Assembly (NCBI GenBank): GCA_021775095.1
Contig: JAJFII010000053.1
Location: 1-42,349 of the forward strand
From: Rhodospirillales bacterium
GTDB taxonomy: Bacteria; Pseudomonadota; Alphaproteobacteria; Rhodospirillales; Casp-alpha2
Direction of reading: 5' to 3'
Length of the DNA: 42,349 nt
A program made the translations under genes and the position numbers. The notes beneath the pieces were generated by a model. The model saw nothing but the letters and a program-made list of their open reading frames with translations, had not been told where the DNA came from and did not search any database. Positions 27,532 through 35,874 of the stretch are shown here, one piece after another. The first letter of the stretch is position 1; each line of letters opens with the position of its first letter.

Positions 27532-27825
27532 ATGATTGATCTTGAACGGATCACTGGCTTTCAATGGGACCTGGGCAACGCCCGTAAAAGTGTCGAAAAA
27601 CACGATGTTAGCCAGTCGGAAGCGGAACAGGTTTTTTTTGGTGAACCGTTATTGATTATTGATGATGTAAAACACCGTCAATCCGAAACCCGTTATCATG
27701 CGCTGGGAGTGACGACGTTGGGCCGCAGATTGCACGTGACGTTTACGCTGCGGGAAGACAATATCCAAATCCGCGTGATTTCTGCTCGGAATATGCATCG
27801 TAAGGAGCGCAAGTTTTATGACTAA
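27532..27825 (+). CDS. brnT: BrnT-family toxin (ribonuclease)
   Basis: 97-residue RelE-like toxin of the BrnT/BrnA type II system, which halts translation by cleaving RNA when freed from its antitoxin. It carries the family signature: 'FQWDLGNARKSVEKHDVS' at the N-terminus, 'AEQVFFGEPLLI', 'SETRYHALGVTTLGRRL' and the C-terminal 'IRVISARNMHRKERKFYD'. The start ATG is directly behind the palindromic operator. Its 3' end overlaps brnA by 8 bp, the usual toxin-first order. The module lies between two copies of the pyrE 3' end, suggesting arrival by insertion. Confidence 0.93.
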   Translation: MIDLERITGFQWDLGNARKSVEKHDVSQSEAEQVFFGEPLLIIDDVKHRQSETRYHALGVTTLGRRLHVTFTLREDNIQIRVISARNMHRKERKFYD

Positions 27826-28084
27826 AAAACCAAAACCCATTCCCGACTTTGAAAGCGAAACTGACGAGCGCATTTTTTGGGAACGCCACGATTCCAGCGA
27901 CTATGTGGATTGGAGTAAGGCAAAACCCGGACATCTGGCAAATCTTAAACCAACGTCGAAATCCATTTCTTTAAGATTGCCGGTTGATTTGTTGGAGCAG
28001 ATCAAGATGGCCGCTAACAAACGTGACGTGCCCTATCAGTCGCTCATAAAAGTATGGTTGGCAGAGAAAATTGACGCGGCGTAA
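27818..28084 (+). CDS. brnA: BrnA-family antitoxin (CopG/ribbon-helix-helix)
   Basis: 88-residue antitoxin. The N-terminal half holds the BrnA toxin-binding region ('ERIFWERHDSSDYVDWSKAK'), and the C-terminal half is a ribbon-helix-helix DNA-binding domain ('KSISLRLPVDLLEQIKMAA', 'KRDVPYQSLIKVWLAEKI'). It overlaps brnT by 8 bp and would be translated with it. As in known BrnTA systems it should neutralise BrnT and repress the shared promoter at the palindrome 27507-27529. No truncation is seen. Confidence 0.92.
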   Translation: MTKKPKPIPDFESETDERIFWERHDSSDYVDWSKAKPGHLANLKPTSKSISLRLPVDLLEQIKMAANKRDVPYQSLIKVWLAEKIDAA

Positions 28085-28121
28085 TTCGCTTAACCCCGGA
28101 ACCAATTGATCCCAGCGGATA

Positions 28122-28206
28122 CCCTAACCCCCAATGCCCCCATGCATTCGTGACCAGCGTGGTGCATCGTCGGCGAAGCTTTTGATCCCATGCAGTGCGG
28201 CGTCAG
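28122..28206 (-). repeat. pyrE 3' end, right copy of the 85-bp direct repeat
   Basis: This is the in-place 3' end of pyrE (stop at 28126-28124). Seven substitutions separate it from the copy at 27339-27423; the repeats are about 700 bp apart and contain only the BrnT/BrnA module and flanking spacer between them. Confidence 0.92.
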
Positions 28207-28792
28207 TTAAAAGGCCGTCGGCTGCGGCGACGGTGATGATGTCGGCCAGGGTGGTGAGCGCCGATATCTCAGGCGCTGCCGGGAAAATCTCGTAGTTGAG
28301 AATTACAAAAATCCCGACGACGTCGGCTTGGGCACGTTCAAGGGCAGCTTTGAAATTGGCTTTGGTTTTACCATCAGTGGTTAAATCGTCAACCAACAAT
28401 GTCTTGGTGCCGGCGTCAAAAGTGCCTTCGCATTGTGACAATCGGTCGAAACCGCGGGCCTGTTTGAGGGCGATAACCAGGGGAAGATCCAGGCGGTCGG
28501 CGGCCACTGTGGCGAACGGAACCGCGGCCAGTTCGCAGCCGGCGATCTGGGAAAATCCGTCACCGCCATAGGCCCTGTGGATGTGGCCGAGCATGAGATC
28601 GATCAGTCGGCTGCGGGCTGCCGGGGCCGAGATCAAACGTTTGAGATCAATAAATACCGGACTGGCCCAGCCCGACGAGAAAAAAAACGGATCGCCGTCC
28701 GTGCGCACATGTACGGCACCACCACTGAGAATAATTTTCGCTGCCTCGTTGGCCGCAGGGGGTGCCGGCGGGTTGTCTGGTGATGTGGTCAT
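28124..28792 (-). CDS. pyrE: orotate phosphoribosyltransferase
   Basis: 222-residue enzyme joining orotate and PRPP to make OMP, the fifth step of pyrimidine synthesis. The PRPP-binding motif is 'TLLVDDLTTDGKTKANF'; other family features are 'FFSSGWASPVFIDLKRLISAP' and 'IAGCELAAVPFATVAADRL'. It starts at ATG 28792, overlapping the stop of the upstream hydrolase remnant by 4 bp (ATGA), evidence that the two were once translated as an operon. Its last 85 bp are duplicated 783 bp away, on the other side of the BrnT/BrnA cassette. The gene itself appears intact. Confidence 0.95.
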   Translation of the reverse strand: MTTSPDNPPAPPAANEAAKIILSGGAVHVRTDGDPFFFSSGWASPVFIDLKRLISAPAARSRLIDLMLGHIHRAYGGDGFSQIAGCELAAVPFATVAADRLDLPLVIALKQARGFDRLSQCEGTFDAGTKTLLVDDLTTDGKTKANFKAALERAQADVVGIFVILNYEIFPAAPEISALTTLADIITVAAADGLLTDAALHGIKSFADDAPRWSRMHGGIGG

Positions 28793-29460
28793 GACCTGTA
28801 GTCCTTATCTGAATTGCCGGCAGCGATCATTGACCTCGATAACACTTCCGTGCCAGAAATAAAATCGGCCATGTCCATCCGTTCGTCCGGGTTATGGCTG
28901 CCCCGGTCGTTGCGCACAAAAATCATGGTTGCCGGTACACCGGCGTTGGCGAAAACCGCAGTGTCGTGGCCGGCACCCGATGGCATGATCTCGTAGGCGA
29001 TACCAGCTTGCCGGGCCTGGCTCTCGGCCAGGGCGACCAGGGCGTCGGACATGCGCGCCGGTTCGGTCGAAACTTTGTCACCAAAATCGAAAGTTACGCC
29101 GCGTTTTTCGGCAATCTGCTGGCATTCGGTTTCCAGCAGGGCACTGAAATTTTTGATGGTTTTTTTATCCTGGGAACGAAATTCAACGGCAAAGGTTACC
29201 CGGCCAGGGACTCGCGACACCGGATGTTCTTTGGCGTCCGTCTCGACGATGCCAGTGGTGAATACCAGGTCCTCGCCCCAGGCCAGCAGGACCCGCCAGT
29301 GTTCATCAAGGCGCATTAACAGTTCTGACATGGCCAGGACCGCATCATGTCGTAACCAGCGGGGCACGGCACCGGAATGGGCCGCCTGGCCGATGCAGGT
29401 CACCCGGCGGTGGCGAATATTGCCACGGATGCCAGTGACGATGCCGAAGGCTTCGTTCAA
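28789..29460 (-). pseudogene. N-terminally truncated M20 Zn-dependent hydrolase (carbamoylase/ureidopropionase type)
   Basis: 223 readable codons matching the C-terminal half of M20 enzymes that hydrolyse N-carbamoyl amino acids, beta-ureidopropionate or allantoate (normally about 410 residues). Seen: the lid/dimerisation domain ('VTGIRGNIRHRRVTCIGQAAHSGAVP'-like start at residue 8, where the dimer-domain His lies) and the C-terminal 'MPSGAGHDTAVFANAGVPATMIFVRN' region with a metal His. The N-terminal catalytic half with the first metal ligands is missing: an in-frame stop precedes the TTG at 29460 and the upstream DNA does not resemble it. The remnant still overlaps pyrE by 4 bp. It is very probably inactive; re-use of the lid domain cannot be excluded. 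Confidence 0.75.
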
Positions 29461-30097
29461 CCGGTGAGCACCTTAAGGAAGCTGTGAAAGCGCGTTAGCT
29501 TACCCGCGCCGTGTTTAAAGGACAACGAAAGAATGAAATTGACGCTGCGCGGCACCGGTCCTGCCCAACCACCGCCAATGCGCGCACTGCGGACCGGGCA
29601 ATTCAGAATTGCGGCCGCTGATCCTCATCAAATGTGCAGGCAACCCTTTGGGCGTTGCGGGAACTGAGACTGGCCTATGAACGCTTTGATGCGGGTTTGC
29701 TGTGAGCGGTCGTCGATATCCAATTTGGGCATTGCTAATATCGGTATTTCGATATTGGTATCAGGCGCGCCTGCGCCGGACGCCAGTGTCCGACAGGGAC
29801 GTATGATGAAACGGTATTTAAGCGGGCACCGATGATTTGCCATCACCGGCGAAATTCTGCCCAGGGGTCTCAAAAATGAAGCCATCGTCCGGGAAGTGCG
29901 CTGAATTGACGGTTCCGCAACGCCGCATAAAACGGCGCCACTGTCACCACAGTGACCCCATTGGGTGATCGACTTGCTTCACCGGTCATTTAGAGTTTAA
30001 ATCTTAAAGGTTCACTTCTCGGCTGCCTGGGCATATGGGTCGACCGGCTATCCAGACGCGTTTGGCCCGCATTATCGGGCCCTATTCCGAGGGATTT
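29461..30097. other. degraded or non-coding region
   Basis: About 640 bp upstream of the truncated hydrolase. No family is recognised in any frame; an 85-codon minus-strand frame (29628-29885) has odd composition and no family features. A 7-bp inverted repeat (AATATCG 29737-29743, CGATATT 29750-29756) is present. The stretch may hold the decayed remains of the hydrolase 5' half and its upstream neighbour, plus the promoter of the sensor kinase at the right end. Confidence 0.45.
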
Positions 30098-32155
30098 ATG
30101 GATAAAAAAGACAAGTCAACCACCGCCGATGGTAATCCGCTTGTCGACCAAGCGCGATCCCGTCTGCAGATCATTAATAACCTTGCGGTTGAAATTATTG
30201 GTATTGCCAACCAAACAGATTTGGCGTGGTACGTGGCGCGGGAAGTCGTCGGTCGACTCGGTTTCGTTGATTGTGTCATTTATTATCTGGATCCGGGCGG
30301 GAATAGTCTTTATCAGGTTGCGGCCTTTGGCACAAAAAATCCCCGAATCGATGAAATAATCAATCCCCTGCAAATTCCCTTGGGGCAAGGAATAACGGGT
30401 ACGGTTGCGGAAACCCGAACGCCGCTGATGGTTAACGATTTAAGCCAAAACAAACTTTACATTGCCGATATAGATGCGGCGCTTTCGGAACTATGTGTTC
30501 CTTTGGTGGCCGGTGAAAAAGTATATGGCGTAATCGATTGTGAACATCCCGACCGCAACCATTTCACGATGGAGCACCGGGAAGTTTTGACAACGGTCGC
30601 TTCCTTGACCAGCGCTAAGCTCAGGTTCATTGAGCAAAACGAACATTTTAAACTTATGAACGAACTGCGTTTTGGTGAAGACCGGTTTCGGGATTTTGTG
30701 GAAATTGCATCCGATTGGTATTGGGAATTGGATGAGGATCTTCGATACACCTATTATTCGTCAAAAAAGGAAAAAGATAAAAACTATGCCAGTGACTTTT
30801 TTTTGGGTAAACGACGCTCAGAAGTCAAGCCAGATACTTTGGATTCCGCGCAATGGCAATCACACCTTGATGAATTAAATGCCCGTCGGCCTTTTCGTAA
30901 CTTCATACAATCGCGGACCGGCCGGGATGGTAAATTGATATGGCAATCGGTTTCCGGCAAACCCTGGTTCGATGACCGAGGCCTTTTTAGGGGGTACCGT
31001 GGCACTGTCTCCGATATTACGGATCACATGGACGCCGAGGCACAACTGCGCCAGAGCGAAGCCCGGTTCCGTTCCATGTCCAATTCCTCGTCCGTCGCCA
31101 TGAATATAGCGATCGATCAGAAAGGAAACATTATCTATTGGAACCGGGCGGCTGAGCTGACATTCGGTTACCAGGAGCGCGAGATCTTAGGGCAGCCGGT
31201 AACCGGCTTGATGCCCGAACGGTTCCGCAAAGCCCATAACCAAGGGCGTCAGCGGGCCCTGCAAACGGATGACCATAAGATCATCGGCACAACTGTTGAA
31301 CTGGTCGGTTTAAAGAAAAATGGAGATGAGTTTGAAATCGAATTGTCCCTGGGCACGTGGTATCAGGGTTCGGAAAAGTTTTTCAGTGCCGTATTGCACG
31401 ACATTTCCGCACGTAAACGGGTCGAGCGACAATTGATTGACAGTCAACAAAAGGCCGAGGCGGCCAATCAGGCCAAATCGGAATTTCTGGCCGCCATGAG
31501 CCACGAATTGCGCACCCCTTTAACGTCTTCCATAGGCAGTTTGGGACTTATCAGTAATCTGATGGCGGACGATATTCCAGATCAGGGTAAGGAGCTGTTA
31601 GAGATCGCAATCCGCAACAACGAAGCGCTTCTGCGATTGGTTAATGAGTTGCTGGACTATGAAAAAATCCAGTCAGGACACTTTGAAATTGAGACCCAGC
31701 GCTGTGATATATGTGACCTGACCCGAACAACTGTTGTCGATAACCAAGGTTTTGCCAGCGCCAACTCGGTTAAATTGATGTTGTCGGAACTGCCGGCATC
31801 GCTGTTTGCCCAGGTCCATAAACACCGATTTGAACAGGTGTTAGCTAATTTATTGTCCAACGCCTGCAAGTTTTCTGAGCCGGGTCGAGATGTAGAGATC
31901 CGTGTCGAACAGTTGGGCAGTCGGGTTCGGGTCGAAGTCAAAGATTATGGCGCAGGTATTCCAGAACAATTTCGGCCAAACATCTTCGAGCCGTTCAGTC
32001 AGGCCGACGCCTCGTCGACGCGTCTGCATGGCGGCACGGGACTGGGGTTGTCGATCAGCAAGGCGCTCACCGAGGGTATGGGCGGCACGCTCGACTTCAA
32101 ATCACAGGTTGACGTGGGCAGCCGGTTTTTTATTGAATTTCCAGTGGTTGAATAG
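30098..32155 (+). CDS. soluble GAF-PAS-PAS sensor histidine kinase
   Basis: 685 residues, no membrane segments. Parts in order: a GAF domain (about 24-180, 'IPLGQGITGTVAETRTPLMV', 'ELCVPLVAGEKVYGVIDCE'), PAS-1 (about 195-310, 'RFRDFVEIASDWYWELDEDL'), PAS-2 (about 320-440, 'IIYWNRAAELTFGY', 'LMPERFRKAH'), HisKA with His469 in 'MSHELRTPL', and HATPase ('NLLSNACKF', 'DYGAGIP', '[13 protein letters not shown]'). There is no receiver, so the partner regulator is elsewhere; two receiver-only proteins lie 4-7 kb away. ATG 30098 is chosen because GAGGG precedes it; an upstream start at 30035 adds 21 unlikely residues. The input is probably a cytoplasmic ligand or redox cue (inference). Confidence 0.92.
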   Translation: MDKKDKSTTADGNPLVDQARSRLQIINNLAVEIIGIANQTDLAWYVAREVVGRLGFVDCVIYYLDPGGNSLYQVAAFGTKNPRIDEIINPLQIPLGQGITGTVAETRTPLMVNDLSQNKLYIADIDAALSELCVPLVAGEKVYGVIDCEHPDRNHFTMEHREVLTTVASLTSAKLRFIEQNEHFKLMNELRFGEDRFRDFVEIASDWYWELDEDLRYTYYSSKKEKDKNYASDFFLGKRRSEVKPDTLDSAQWQSHLDELNARRPFRNFIQSRTGRDGKLIWQSVSGKPWFDDRGLFRGYRGTVSDITDHMDAEAQLRQSEARFRSMSNSSSVAMNIAIDQKGNIIYWNRAAELTFGYQEREILGQPVTGLMPERFRKAHNQGRQRALQTDDHKIIGTTVELVGLKKNGDEFEIELSLGTWYQGSEKFFSAVLHDISARKRVERQLIDSQQKAEAANQAKSEFLAAMSHELRTPLTSSIGSLGLISNLMADDIPDQGKELLEIAIRNNEALLRLVNELLDYEKIQSGHFEIETQRCDICDLTRTTVVDNQGFASANSVKLMLSELPASLFAQVHKHRFEQVLANLLSNACKFSEPGRDVEIRVEQLGSRVRVEVKDYGAGIPEQFRPNIFEPFSQADASSTRLHGGTGLGLSISKALTEGMGGTLDFKSQVDVGSRFFIEFPVVE

Positions 32156-32414
32156 ATAGTGCGATTGCCGGGCCATTTGTTTGATGGGGCCCATGACTGC
32201 TGGACCCGGCGGTTGCCGCCGCTTGACGCCGTTTTGGGGCTCGGCTGTTCGAGGCACGCGGGGGTTGTGGTGCGGCACGACCATCGCCGTTGATCTGGAA
32301 AAATAACGAGGTTTGCGTAGATTTGGGGCGTTTTTTGCTGAACCGTTGCAAAATTCAGTTTCCATAAGCCCGACAAGCTGGCAGGCTCTAAAAATCATAG
32401 GGAGACGCCAGGAC

Positions 32415-33404
32415 ATGAGGCATTCGATCAATGCGGCCATTGTTGGTCTGGGCCACTGGGGCCAATTGTTGGTCTCGTCGGTAGATGACAGCTCAGCTAT
32501 TCAGTTTACCCGCGCCATAACCCGAACTCCCGCCAATGTAGCGGACTTTTGTGCCGCCCGGAACATCACCTTGTCCAGTGTGCTGGCCGATGCTCTCGAC
32601 GACGATAGCATTGACGCCTTGGTCATTGCGACCCCGCATTCCCTGCACTACGAGCAGCTTATGGCGGCAGCGGCGGCCGGTAAACATGTCTATTGCGAAA
32701 AACCCTGGACCCTGGATGCCGGTCAGGGCCGGACAGCATTGCATGCCCTGACCGATTCCGGACTAAAAGTCGCGATCGGCCATAATCGCCGGTTTGCCCC
32801 TAATTCCTTGGCCATGAAGGCGATCCTGGATGCTGGTGATCTGGGCCAACCTATTCATATGGATGGTCACTTCCACGCCAACCTAGTCCCCAACAAGGAT
32901 CGGTGGCGCGACAACCGGGACGAAAGCCCTGCCGGCGGTATGACGTCGATGGGAATTCACGCTTTGGATATGTTTATCAATCTGTTCGGCCGAATTCGAG
33001 ATGTGCAGGTGCAGAGCAAACGGGTCGCCTCAACCCTGGATGTGGACGATAGTACTTTGGTCCGGGTCAACTTCAAATCGGGCTGCACCGGCCACCTCAC
33101 AACCCTTTCCGCAACCCATATGATGTGGCGGATCTCGGCCTTTTGTACGGGGGGATGGGTCGAAATCAGGGACCAGGATCAAATTGAGATTTCTTCCATT
33201 GCCGACGGTACCCGCAAACAAACCTTTCCGGGATTTGAATACCCGGCCATCGGGACCATTGGTGCCGCCTTGGAAGCCTTTGCCAAAGATGTGGCTGGCG
33301 GCCCGCCATTTCCGATCCCGCCAGCAGAGATCGAGCATGCAACGGATACCCTGGCGGCGATCATTCAATCGGCGCAATCCGGTAAGGTGCTTTCGGTGGA
33401 ATAA
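32415..33404 (+). CDS. Gfo/Idh/MocA-family oxidoreductase
   Basis: 329-residue NAD(P)-dependent dehydrogenase-like protein. The Rossmann dinucleotide motif is 'AAIVGLGHWGQLLV' at the N-terminus; the family motif 'VYCEKPW' is at 92-98 (Lys96). The C-terminal alpha/beta domain includes 'AGGMTSMGIHALDMFINLFG', the usual GGG-x-D/H-like motif with the catalytic His. Members oxidise or epimerise sugars, inositols or nucleotide sugars; the substrate is unknown here. ATG 32415 starts right at the Rossmann fold, and GGAGACGCCAGG precedes it; a longer frame from 32313 lacks similarity. It seems to be a single gene, 260 bp after the kinase. Confidence 0.9.
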   Translation: MRHSINAAIVGLGHWGQLLVSSVDDSSAIQFTRAITRTPANVADFCAARNITLSSVLADALDDDSIDALVIATPHSLHYEQLMAAAAAGKHVYCEKPWTLDAGQGRTALHALTDSGLKVAIGHNRRFAPNSLAMKAILDAGDLGQPIHMDGHFHANLVPNKDRWRDNRDESPAGGMTSMGIHALDMFINLFGRIRDVQVQSKRVASTLDVDDSTLVRVNFKSGCTGHLTTLSATHMMWRISAFCTGGWVEIRDQDQIEISSIADGTRKQTFPGFEYPAIGTIGAALEAFAKDVAGGPPFPIPPAEIEHATDTLAAIIQSAQSGKVLSVE

Positions 33405-33514
33405 TCCAGCGGCGGGCAGTTAGAGCGGTTGTTGTTAGCAAGGCCAGATTTTAGATGGTGCGGAGCGGTTTCGACTTCTATGGATCACCCACGGCGAAAT
33501 ATTATTTGCGACGA

Positions 33515-34294
33515 TTAAAATTGCATGGATAAACGTCGGCCCTGCTGGTCCAGGCGGGTTTGTTTGGTCAAACTGCGAATGATCTCCAATCCACGACCGG
33601 ACCGCCTTCTTTCTTTTTGTCCCGGGCGTATGGATTTAGGTGTCTCGAGCCGACGTTCCCTATGGGGCGCATACCCATGCCCTTGATCTGCAACGGATAC
33701 CCAATCGTTGTCGCCTTCTGCCCATTTTTGAATGGTAATTTGCCGGTCACCGTAGATTGGTTGAGCGAGGCGCTCGGCGATATTGGCATAAAAGGCCGTA
33801 AAATCATTGATGCTGTGCATCGGCGGAGAATGCAGTTCTAAGTTGCCATGTACCACTGCATTGGTAATCGCCTCATCAATGGCCGTTCGCATTAAATCCC
33901 GGTTTTCCTGTCCAAGCCGACGGTTGTCACCAATCATCTTGGATAGATGTTCGTCGAAAGAGCTATTGAACATATGTTTAGACGATGCACTGAAAAACCA
34001 GGTACGACAGTTTAGCAGGGAAAAAAGATGGTCAGCGCATTGATCTGGGTCCGTCGTTTCAAACACTTCATAAAGACCGGAAAAATTATCTGACGTTGCC
34101 CGCAAAAAAATCTCGTCATTGGCCGATCCGCATAGCAGAATACGGCCTGATTTTTGATTGCTGTTCTGTGCGGTGCCACCAATAGGTCCTGACTTGTTCT
34201 GTTGGACGCGTGACTTGAGTCGAGTCTTCAGGTTTTGCACCCGATCTTCCGGCAGGGCATCAATGATGAATTCGGGTAAGGGGTCGTCAACCAT
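33515..34294 (-). CDS. RsbW-like serine kinase/ATP-binding protein
   Basis: 259 residues. The C-terminal about 135 residues form an anti-sigma-factor-type HATPase: N-box 'IDEAITNAVVHGNLEL' (Glu141, Asn145), G-box 'VADQGHGY' and 'GRGLEIIRSL', ending with a strand 'RRLSMQF'. The N-terminal half (about 45-125, 'GRILLCGSANDEIFLRAT', 'DHLFSLLNCRTWFFSASS') is unrecognised and may be a regulatory domain. The start ATG 34294 has AGGA upstream; a TTG at 34426 would add 44 residues of poor quality. RsbW-like proteins bind and phosphorylate partner-switching antagonists, but no sigma factor or antagonist gene is adjacent, so the pathway is unknown. Confidence 0.8.
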   Translation of the reverse strand: MVDDPLPEFIIDALPEDRVQNLKTRLKSRVQQNKSGPIGGTAQNSNQKSGRILLCGSANDEIFLRATSDNFSGLYEVFETTDPDQCADHLFSLLNCRTWFFSASSKHMFNSSFDEHLSKMIGDNRRLGQENRDLMRTAIDEAITNAVVHGNLELHSPPMHSINDFTAFYANIAERLAQPIYGDRQITIQKWAEGDNDWVSVADQGHGYAPHRERRLETPKSIRPGQKERRRSGRGLEIIRSLTKQTRLDQQGRRLSMQF

Positions 34295-34733
34295 GGCAAT
34301 TCCTATATTATCATCGATCAGTTTCAGCAAAGGTTGACCTTTCGATATTCTATGAATTGGCCGCAAAAAGCAGAAAAATTCCAACAACGGACCTTCGCAA
34401 TGATTATAGGTAAAGAATCGGTGCAATGAGGCCTATTAAATTGTTTCGAAATGTAACCCAAAATGCCTGGGAATTGATTTCAATCAACTTTCAGGTGTAG
34501 GAAAAAGACGGTTTTGCAGCGATACGGGGCGGCAGACCGCTACGGTGGCGTGGCGTTGCAGGAACTGCCTGCTAGGAAATTAACGGGGCAGTGTGAAGGC
34601 TTTTCAAACGGGCTTAGAGTATCCGTCTTGATCAAGGTCTAATTTCGGCCACTTGTGCCGTTGGTGGTATGGCCGAAATTGAGGGCTTAAAGCGGGTGTG
34701 GGTTTAAATGGGTGCAACTCCTTGGTTTGCGGT
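34295..34733. other. intergenic region with an 11-bp inverted repeat
   Basis: No gene is recognised. It contains a perfect inverted repeat (AATTTCGGCCA at 34641-34651, TGGCCGAAATT at 34670-34680) and a nearby 10-bp palindrome CTTGATCAAG (34627-34636). The repeat lies 53 bp beyond the stop of the beta-helix gene and could end its transcript, but there is no T-tract, so termination is not asserted. Confidence 0.5.
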
Positions 34734-35339
34734 TTACGGGCTTTGATCGACCAATCCTAAGCGCGGGACCACGGCACCCGGTTTGAGCAGTGCGCCCGGT
34801 GCAATGACAGCGTTGGCACCAATGCAAACACCATCGCCAATCAAGGATCCAAATTTATTCACGCCGGTATCAATTGTATCGTGATCCCTGTGAATGCGAA
34901 TTTGTTTATCTGCCAATTCGTTGCGGTGGTTGGCGATTATCGCACCAGCTTCGAGGTTTACGTTGGCACCAATGAGTGAGTCGCCAACAAAACTTAAATG
35001 AGCGATTTGGGATCCGTCGAAAAGAAACGATGTTTTTAACTCGCAACCCGGTCCAACGACGCAGCGGCTGGCAAGGTAAACGCCACCTCTTAGATAAGCA
35101 TTGGCTCCGACCTGGCAGCCAGGACCAATCAAGGCCGGCCCTTTGACTACGGCACCTGTTTCAATTTTCGCCGACGCGTGGATGGCGATGGCTCCGTCTA
35201 CGGTATAATCCTTGGTCAGTTTACCAATGGCAATGCAGATGATTTCTGCGGCGTTGGCTGTCACCTGCCAGGGTGTGTGGTTGCGGTTACCCATCGGATG
35301 GATATTCCAGGCGGCAATATAATCTGCAATGTCAATCAC
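34734..35339 (-). CDS. left-handed beta-helix (hexapeptide-repeat) protein
   Basis: 201 residues. From about residue 45 the sequence is a chain of isoleucine/valine-spaced hexapeptides ('IHASAKIETGAVVKGPALIG', 'GANAYLRGGVYLASRCVVG', 'IGDGVCIGANAVIAPGALLK'), the LpxA/GlmU-type left-handed helix used by acyl- and nucleotidyltransferases. The insert 'ANHRNELADKQIRIHRD' resembles the loop of GlmU-like C-terminal domains in nucleotide-sugar enzymes. There is no nucleotidyltransferase domain, so it is a stand-alone helix domain. The likely start is GTG 35339 (MIDIADYIAAWN), with AAGG about ten bases upstream. The acyl acceptor is unknown. Confidence 0.82.
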   Translation of the reverse strand: MIDIADYIAAWNIHPMGNRNHTPWQVTANAAEIICIAIGKLTKDYTVDGAIAIHASAKIETGAVVKGPALIGPGCQVGANAYLRGGVYLASRCVVGPGCELKTSFLFDGSQIAHLSFVGDSLIGANVNLEAGAIIANHRNELADKQIRIHRDHDTIDTGVNKFGSLIGDGVCIGANAVIAPGALLKPGAVVPRLGLVDQSP

Positions 35340-35874
35340 GAATTAGGTGCCTTAATCGAGCTTATTGATGACTTTGTTGAAAGCGCCGAGATCATCCAGA
35401 TCATTGCTCAGCAGATCATCGCACTTTCCCACACGGGGAAGTGCGCATTGATTTGCTTGGAAGGTGATCGTGCAGGGGCAAACTTTTAATGCCAACAGCC
35501 TTGGTATTGTCGCGAAAGCTAAAAGCATTGTCGCCGCCTTCCTGAACCCTGCGTTCTGCAGTCTCGAGAATATCAATCTCCAGACTGATCCAAAAATACT
35601 TTTGCAGATCGCCAATTCACAGAAACATCTATAGATAGATAAAACCTGGCGGGTTTTATTACAAGAGCATATGAAAAGCCCTGTCAGAGGTGTAAGGGCC
35701 GGGCGCTATTAAAACCACCCTACCTTGTTTTTTTCAGATCGATCTGCCAGCGCACTCTGCGGCTGGGTCCGTTGAAGGGGAGCAAAATATAGTCCGCTAC
35801 AGAGGGGGTATGGCCTATAGTCTGTGGGTCTTTGAAGGGTCGACGATTTAGGGATAAAGGTGGAAAGGTGCCCC
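35340..35874. other. intergenic region, possible gene remnant
   Basis: About 530 bp with no confirmed gene. Plus-strand frames at about 35343-35489 and 35480-35630 read as protein-like text in two different frames (for example 'IVAKAKSIVAAFLNPAFCSL'), as a frameshifted remnant would. A minus-strand frame (35352-35615, TTG start) is less convincing. A weak hairpin AAAACC/GGTTTT is at 35641-35657. The right part, to 35874, should hold the promoter of the CULT gene. Confidence 0.4.

Noticed and set aside
29628-29885. 85-codon minus-strand frame upstream of the hydrolase remnant
   Set aside because: No recognisable family, no ribosome site, and composition unlike the surrounding genes.
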